NCBI RefSeq assembly: GCF_018070575.1
Contig: NZ_JAGPXN010000015.1
Location: 62,001-126,000, forward strand
Source of the DNA: Micromonospora sp. C31
GTDB taxonomy: Bacteria; Actinomycetota; Actinomycetes; Mycobacteriales; Micromonosporaceae
Direction: 5' to 3'
Length of the DNA stretch: 64,000 nt
Under the pieces are notes generated by a model that was not told where the DNA came from, did not search any database, and saw only the letters and a list, made by a program, of their open reading frames with translations. Shown piece by piece: positions 59,601 to 64,000 of this stretch (the first letter of the stretch is position 1; the number at the start of each line of letters is the position of its first letter). The translations under genes and the position numbers were made by a program.

Positions 59601-61572
59601 CATTGAGCCAGAGGGAGACCTCGGCCAGCTCGACGGCCGTGCGGTTGAGGTCGACGCCGTAGCAGTTGTGCAGCGCGATGTAGGCCTTCACCCGCTGGAG
59701 TTCGAGGTGGTAGGCCTCCGGGTCGAGGGTGACGTCGAGTTCGGTCTGCCGGCGGCGCAGGTATTCGGCGGCGACCTGGTTGATGGCCTCGTTGAGGAAC
59801 GCGCCGGAGCCGAGCGCCGGCTCGCAGATCGTCCAGTCCAGCAGTTCGCGGGCCGGCGTGGTGGTGCCGTCCTGGTCGAGGCGGTACTTGAGGGCGAGCT
59901 GGACGGTGACCTCGGTCAGCGACTGCGGGGTGTAGTAGGAGGCGCTGGTCTGCCGGTCGCGGCCGGCGAGCCGGTAGACGAACTGGCCCGGCTGGTAGCT
60001 GACCCGGCTGCGCACGCCCGTGTAGGGGTCCTCCTTCTCCACGAACACGTTGTCGTCGTAGTCGTCGGTCTTGGACGCCGGGATCATCCACGAGCCGTCC
60101 TTCGGGTCGCCGTTCTTGGCGACCTCGTAGAGCTGCTCGGTGGCGACGAAACCGGTGTACGACATCAGGCCCTCGTAGACGGCGCCGAGCTGGTTGATGC
60201 CGAGCTGGGCGTACGAGATGAAGCCGCCGCGGCGCCTCCTGCCGCCCCTGGTGAGCATGAGGCGGCGCAGCACCTCGTAGAGGACCTTGTTGCGCAGCCG
60301 GGTGTCGATCTTCGGGCCGCCCGGGTCGTCGGGGTCGCTGCCGGGCTCGGCGATGAGTCGGCCGATGAGCTTCGTCTTCTCCGGCAGGAACAGGTCCGAG
60401 CGCATCGGCTCGAAGCGCAGGCCCTCGCCCTCGCTGGCCCGCTGCTCGACCTGCGTGCCGCCGCGTGGGCGGTGGCCCTCGTTGACCATGCGGAACAGCA
60501 GGTCCAGCGACTCGTAGAGGTGGGTGCCGTCCTCGGCGGACGGCGGGAGACGGCGGGAGACCAGGTCGCCGATGCGGGCCAGGCTGTAGCCCTCGACGTA
60601 CTGGGGGTCGTTGACGGGCAGCACGCCCAGCTCGGGGCGGGCCTCGGCATAGAGCAGGAACAGGATCCGGTAGAGGTAGCGCAGCGCCTCGCGGCCCAGT
60701 TCCTTGGCCAGCTCGTCGAGGTCCATGACGTGCTGTGGCTGGTGGCCGGCCTGGCGGATGCGGTCGAGGACCTCGTTGGCGATCAGCTCCACGGAGACCT
60801 TGAGTCCCTCGCGGAGTTCGCTGGAGACGCCGACGGCGTGCTGGCGGGAGCCGGCGACCAGGTCGGCGAGGGGTTCCGTGCCGCCCTCGGCCGGCGGGCG
60901 CAGCGAGTCGGCGCCGAACAGGGCGGCGACGACGTCGTACTCCTTGTCGTCGTTGCGGGCGTAGAGGGTGTCGAGGCTGACGGCCAGGTAGCGGCCCTCG
61001 CCCCAGGCGGCCCGGTCGGCGAGGGTGAGCACGCCGCCGCTGAGGATCAGCACGTAGCGGGGCTTCGGGTTGTCGGCGGCCAGCAGGTGCGAGGCGAGCT
61101 TCGCGCCGGTGGCGATGGTCTCGTTGCCGGGCAGCATGACCGGGTCGAGCAGCCGGCCGGCGCCGTCCGGATCCTGGGCGGCCTCCGTGTCGACGGCCCA
61201 GCCGCAGTCGAGCGCGACGACGCCGTGGCCGGTGCCCAGCTCGGCGTGGGCGAGATGGATCTCCTGCTCGTGGCCGTTGCGCTCGACGGTGACGGGCTGC
61301 GGCTGCGGCTCGAAGCCGAGCGCCCGCAGCACGTCCTGGTGCAGCTTGCGCAGCCGCTCCGGGTCGAAGAACTCGTCGTCGGCCAGCTCGGTCTTCGCGT
61401 CGAAGTAGGGGCGGCGCAGGCCGCGCAGGCCGGTGCGCGGCGTCTGCCCGCCGCTCTTCTCCCGCTCGGCCCACAGCTTGACCAGGCCACCCTTGAGGGT
61501 GGTGGGCAGGATCTCGGCCAGGTAGTGCGCGGAAAGATATTCGCCGCGGTTGGTCAAGGACTCGAAGCTCAT
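56659..61572 (-). CDS. N6-adenine DNA methylase, DISARM DrmMI-like / Eco57I-type
   Basis: The 1637-aa protein starts MSFESLTNRGEYLSAHYLAE. Adenine methylase motif I appears as CEPALGSGAFLNEAI (about residue 585) and motif IV as NPPW (about 1017). An insertion of more than 400 residues lies between them, as in large DrmMI/PglX-type enzymes. From just after NPPW to the end (about 600 residues, 56659-58500) the DNA is distinctly less GC-rich, and this is where target recognition should reside. It should add a methyl group to adenine in a specific site, marking host DNA. The ATG overlaps the stop of the upstream SNF2-like helicase (ATGA). No matching nuclease domain is seen in the chain. Confidence 0.83.
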   Translation of the reverse strand: MSFESLTNRGEYLSAHYLAEILPTTLKGGLVKLWAEREKSGGQTPRTGLRGLRRPYFDAKTELADDEFFDPERLRKLHQDVLRALGFEPQPQPVTVERNGHEQEIHLAHAELGTGHGVVALDCGWAVDTEAAQDPDGAGRLLDPVMLPGNETIATGAKLASHLLAADNPKPRYVLILSGGVLTLADRAAWGEGRYLAVSLDTLYARNDDKEYDVVAALFGADSLRPPAEGGTEPLADLVAGSRQHAVGVSSELREGLKVSVELIANEVLDRIRQAGHQPQHVMDLDELAKELGREALRYLYRILFLLYAEARPELGVLPVNDPQYVEGYSLARIGDLVSRRLPPSAEDGTHLYESLDLLFRMVNEGHRPRGGTQVEQRASEGEGLRFEPMRSDLFLPEKTKLIGRLIAEPGSDPDDPGGPKIDTRLRNKVLYEVLRRLMLTRGGRRRRGGFISYAQLGINQLGAVYEGLMSYTGFVATEQLYEVAKNGDPKDGSWMIPASKTDDYDDNVFVEKEDPYTGVRSRVSYQPGQFVYRLAGRDRQTSASYYTPQSLTEVTVQLALKYRLDQDGTTTPARELLDWTICEPALGSGAFLNEAINQVAAEYLRRRQTELDVTLDPEAYHLELQRVKAYIALHNCYGVDLNRTAVELAEVSLWLNVMHTGLQAPWFGLHLQRGNSLIGCGRKTYDPKQLADKSWLTTAPAEKPFRDGPIDEGTIHHFLLPADGWGAVAGEKEARELAPAETAKLKAWRTAMKRVPSCKGKNSQVKRLQALAGRVEFLWGLVQQRLAISEREIRRDIKVWGADGLPPVSGAVAREKILEDLTAPGTPYWRLKTLMDVWCALWFWPLDKVGLLDGSDPAYPTAPVQVSHVKDVPAYEEPVYETQDIFGNVQAQQMKLPTKATGGTRRMTVAEQLRQQVPLTNLDDWLTFAEALIGRTAADENTARFYGRELTSLDEMSDFEQKLDGVIGVDSPWTLSDRFPWLLAADQIAERQGFFHWELTFTQAFVVGGFDLQVGNPPWVRLDWKEDVILAESEPWFRLADKPSIEVWQARKSALLSKASTQQAFVLEMAGNVAQVEFLGGATTFPLLVGTRPDLYRAFMCRVWGQLGISGCGGLVHPDTHFGGTKDGLLRASAYKHLRIHGGFINGANWAFADASRDLEFGVHIYGAKTEINFLHLSQLYAAHALSESLVHDGTGSTPGQKFQGSWDRRPHRARVVRVDGRTLEIWRNLRGEADGVVGRTPLLQPISIDEERAIAALASYGQRLSSFQPRISFGHDEAKSKKQGILVWDQVIPTSYRDVILQGPHIGIANPLNKEPRVPCRSQGDWDFVDVSSIKEAFVPRTNYVRGAGVAALDAEDRWDEASCTDFYRLVWRAMINPKSSERSLFAALLPPGPAHVHAVHSMALRSNSETALIAGFWAALPLDYMLRISGRTNHGATEAKSMPAGAVSHPLASGLLLRALRLNCLTSEYAALWSQLYDSCWERESWAVDWADMPALGSVRSTWEWVTPLRSERERRAALVEIDALVSVWLGLDVDELIAILRSRYPILTGREEQMWFDAEGQKVAADPYAFGFRQAKEHYGQLMAYIDDPVRNSMPEGYTAPFYKADRENEYRQAHAVFSARLQDAIDKGWQSS

Positions 61573-64000
61573 GCGGCACGCTCCGGGGACGCGACGAGGA
61601 CGGCGAGGACGCGCAGCAGCGGCTCGCCGTCGGTTTCCAGGCGGTCGAGCAGGTCGTGCTGCTCGGCGACGGTCGTGTGCACCCGCTGGCGGTGCTTCTC
61701 GCGCTGTGGGCCGGGCAGCGCGTCGAGGATGCTGGCCTGCTGGAACGTCGCCAGCCGGTCGCGGTGGCGGCGCAGCGGCCCGGCGTTGGCGGCGTCGAAC
61801 TCGGCGCGCTTGCCGGCCAGGTGCTCGCGGGCGGCGGCGACGGCCTGCGGCAGCAGCCGGGTCAGCGGCTCGGTGTCGACGGCCTCGGCGCGGTTGACCA
61901 TGTCGGGGCCGACGTTGGCGGCGCGCAGCGCCTCGTCCATCGGTCGGATGACCGGCCGGTCGGGCAGGCCGGTCACGGCCATCCACTGCACGACCGTGGG
62001 CTGGCCGAGACGGTTGGCGTAGGCGCCCTGCACGAGGAAGACGGGCCCGGTGACGTCGGCGGTGAGCACCGGCGCCTGCTGGCGGCCCAGCCGGATCAGC
62101 ACCTTGTCGACCAGCCAGTCGACCATCGGGTGCACGTCGCTGAGGAACGCGATCTCCGGCCACGTCGGCGTCCTGCTCTGCCGGGCCTGGTCGAGCTTGC
62201 GTTGGGCGAGGGCCCGGTCGAAGGTGACCTTCAGCCGCAGCGCCTCGCCCTCGCGGTGCGCGCGCAGATAGGAGCGGGGCAGGTCGGTGAGGCGGTGCAC
62301 CAGGTCGCCGGGGGCCAGGAACGTCATCAGCTCGTCCTCGCGGCGCAGGTCGACGTGGTCCTCGGGCCGGTCGTCGTAGACCTCGTGCAGGGCGGCGTCG
62401 ACGAAGTCGCGGGTCGAGTCGAAGAGCTTCGGCACCCGGGCCCGCGACACCTCCGCCGCGACGGGGGCGGTGCCGACCTCGCCGAACAGGTCGGCCATCA
62501 CGTCGATCCCGGCGTGCGCGGCGTCGTAGGACTCCTCGACGGTGCGGCCGGCGAGCAGGTCGCGTACCAGCCGGTCCTCCTCGGCCTTCGCGTCGAACTG
62601 GCCGGTGGCGGCCTCGACGCTGCCGAGGCTGCGGTGGGCGTTCTCCTCCCGGCCGAGCAGCTTCTCGGCGACGGTGCGGTCGTCCTTGGCGTCCTCCCGG
62701 CCGGAGGTGAGCACGAGCGCCCGGAACTGCGGGCGGTGGCGCTGCCCGTAGCGGTCGATGCGGCCGTTGCGCTGCTCGATGCGGATCAGGCTCCACGGGA
62801 TGTCGTAGTGGATCAGGTGGTGGCACTGCTGGTGCAGGTTGACGCCCTCCGAGGCGACGTCGCCGGTGAAGAGCAGCCGCACCTCGCTGCCGGCCAGCTC
62901 GAACTCCTGGAGGATGCGCTGCTCGTCGGTGTCGGCGACGCCGCCGTGCAGCACCCGCACGGCGGCGGGCCTCAGACCGAGCAGGCCGGGCACCACCTCG
63001 GCGAGCCACTTGATGGTGGGCACCCGCTCGGAGAAGACCACGGCACGGACGTCGCTGCCCCGGCCGACGCCGATCTTCCTCAGCTCCGCCACCAGGTGCG
63101 TCAGCTTGCTGGAGTCCGCCTCGGTCATCGCCGAGGTCAGCTCCGCGAGCCGGTCCAGGGCCGCGCGTTCGGTGCCGGTGGCCTTCTTCCGCCGGTTGGT
63201 CACCGTCTCGTGCAGGGCGCGGTGCGACGACAGGAAGGACTTCAACAAGGTGTACGGGAAGAGCCGGTGCTGCCCGGTGATCGTCTCGTCGCTCCACCTG
63301 CCGGCCAGCCACACGTCGGTCAGCTCGTCGAAGATCTGCTCCTCGATCGGCGTCGCCGGGCAGTGCACCGCCTGGGAGGGGCCCCGGTCGGCCCAGCGGT
63401 CGCCCATCTGGTCGCGTACCTCGGGGCTGATCTTCGTACGACGCAGGTAGAGGTGGGCGATGTCCTCGGCCCGGTAGTCCTTCGGGTTGGCGATCGCGGC
63501 CGGGTCGAGCAGCGAGATCAACTGGGCGAAGGACTCCTTGTCGCCGTTGTGCGGGGTGGCGCTGGCCAGCATCAGCGCGTCGGTCTGCGCGGCGAGACGA
63601 CGGGCCAGCTCGTTGCGCTGGGTCCCCTTGTTGATCAGGTTGTGCGACTCGTCGATGACGACGGCGTCCCAGACGGTCGCGTCGAGATGGTGGCCGAACT
63701 GACCGGCGTCCTTGAGCGTGTCGACCGAGATGATGGCCCGCTTGAAGTAGGTGAACGGGTTGCGCCCGGCGGGGATCTCCTGCTGGATGCGCTGGATGCC
63801 GATCGAGTCGAGGCGCACCAGGGGGATCGCGAAGCGGGTCCACAGCTCCCGCTGGAACTGCTCCAGCACCTGCTGCGGGGAGACCACCAGGATGCGGTCG
63901 CCCCGGCCGCGGCGGATCAGCTCGGCGAGGATCAGCCCGATCTCCAGGGTCTTGCCCAGGCCCACCACGTCGGCGAGCAGCACGCGCGGGCGCAACCCCG
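61569..64000 (-). CDS. SNF2-like helicase, DISARM DrmD-like, cut by right window edge
   Basis: The gene enters from the right and 810 codons are visible, ending at 61569. The ATP site is at the edge (ADVVGLGKTLEIGLILAEL), with DESHNLINKG as the DEAH-like motif, LASATPHNGDKESF as motif III, and FSERVPTIKWL, TGDVASEGVNL and EQRNGRIDRYGQ as motifs IV-VI. A helical C-terminal region of about 300 residues follows. The domain order and the coupled methylase resemble the DrmD-DrmMI pair of class 1 DISARM, where DrmD is an SNF2-like translocase. The N-terminus and any further upstream gene lie outside the window. Confidence 0.82.
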   Translation of the reverse strand, partial: GLRPRVLLADVVGLGKTLEIGLILAELIRRGRGDRILVVSPQQVLEQFQRELWTRFAIPLVRLDSIGIQRIQQEIPAGRNPFTYFKRAIISVDTLKDAGQFGHHLDATVWDAVVIDESHNLINKGTQRNELARRLAAQTDALMLASATPHNGDKESFAQLISLLDPAAIANPKDYRAEDIAHLYLRRTKISPEVRDQMGDRWADRGPSQAVHCPATPIEEQIFDELTDVWLAGRWSDETITGQHRLFPYTLLKSFLSSHRALHETVTNRRKKATGTERAALDRLAELTSAMTEADSSKLTHLVAELRKIGVGRGSDVRAVVFSERVPTIKWLAEVVPGLLGLRPAAVRVLHGGVADTDEQRILQEFELAGSEVRLLFTGDVASEGVNLHQQCHHLIHYDIPWSLIRIEQRNGRIDRYGQRHRPQFRALVLTSGREDAKDDRTVAEKLLGREENAHRSLGSVEAATGQFDAKAEEDRLVRDLLAGRTVEESYDAAHAGIDVMADLFGEVGTAPVAAEVSRARVPKLFDSTRDFVDAALHEVYDDRPEDHVDLRREDELMTFLAPGDLVHRLTDLPRSYLRAHREGEALRLKVTFDRALAQRKLDQARQSRTPTWPEIAFLSDVHPMVDWLVDKVLIRLGRQQAPVLTADVTGPVFLVQGAYANRLGQPTVVQWMAVTGLPDRPVIRPMDEALRAANVGPDMVNRAEAVDTEPLTRLLPQAVAAAREHLAGKRAEFDAANAGPLRRHRDRLATFQQASILDALPGPQREKHRQRVHTTVAEQHDLLDRLETDGEPLLRVLAVLVASPERAA

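Noticed and set aside
35252..64000. Complete class 1 DISARM locus
   Set aside because: DrmD-like and DrmMI-like genes are clear, but no separate drmB or phospholipase D-type drmC is visible. The helicase block is 12 kb away and has non-DISARM partners.
56659..64000. BREX or Pgl system
   Set aside because: A large methylase is present, but there is no PglZ, BrxC-type ATPase or BrxL, and the helicase is SNF2-like.

Overview
The window is very GC-rich DNA with codon use, start codons (ATG/GTG) and overlapping ATGA stop/start junctions typical of an actinomycete. The gene families present (DUF397 plus XRE/DUF5753 pairs, the SCO2521-SCO2525 families, type VII secretion substrates, DivIVA-domain proteins, DUF3558-like lipoproteins) fit a Micromonosporaceae-type organism such as Micromonospora. 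The genus is inferred, not proven. I see no rRNA, tRNA, CRISPR array or intact transposon.

Region 1 (1-16 kb) is mostly housekeeping or accessory metabolism. It holds a truncated secreted ice-binding-like protein, a tightly coupled holin-like / DUF3618 / fatty acid desaturase operon, a divergent short-chain dehydrogenase with a cysteine knuckle, a secreted DUF1906 hydrolase with a golvesin-like C-terminus, an FAD oxidoreductase, an SRPBCC protein, a Bcr/CflA-type exporter, and an 1819-residue single-chain acyl-CoA carboxylase closed by a perfect 15-bp hairpin.

Region 2 (16-23 kb) is a leftward three-gene set that looks like a nucleotide-signalling or immune module: a DUF4062-NACHT-HEAT protein of 1403 aa (NLR-like), a membrane TrkA-N/RyR protein, and a small SLOG-fold protein. 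Region 3 (23-29 kb) is the conserved actinobacterial SCO2521-SCO2525 gene set, including a P-loop ATPase with a variant Walker A and a SAM methyltransferase.

Region 4 (29-35 kb) is mixed: a degenerate sulfatase-modifying-factor protein, an unknown helical protein, a decayed duplicate of a locus found again at 54 kb, a type VII secretion polymorphic toxin cassette (YbaB-like, WXG-like, toxin, candidate immunity) and a DivIVA-domain pair.

Region 5 (35-64 kb) is a defence island. On the minus strand lie an SNF2-like helicase (running off the right edge) and an N6-adenine methylase, resembling the DrmD and DrmMI components of class 1 DISARM. Some 12 kb further on is a 2141-aa DUF1998 helicase with a Vsr-like nuclease segment, coupled to a RelE-like/UvrD helicase and followed by a Ser/Thr kinase. 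Between these blocks sit lower-GC plus-strand genes (an RNase H-like protein, a RAMA-CBS-HEPN protein, an EcsC-like or membrane protein), a secreted protease, three lipoproteins, a PD-(D/E)XK protein and an XRE/DUF397 regulator pair. The strongest candidates for undescribed systems are the NACHT-RyR-SLOG module and the helicase/kinase block with its RNase H-like and RAMA-CBS-HEPN neighbours.
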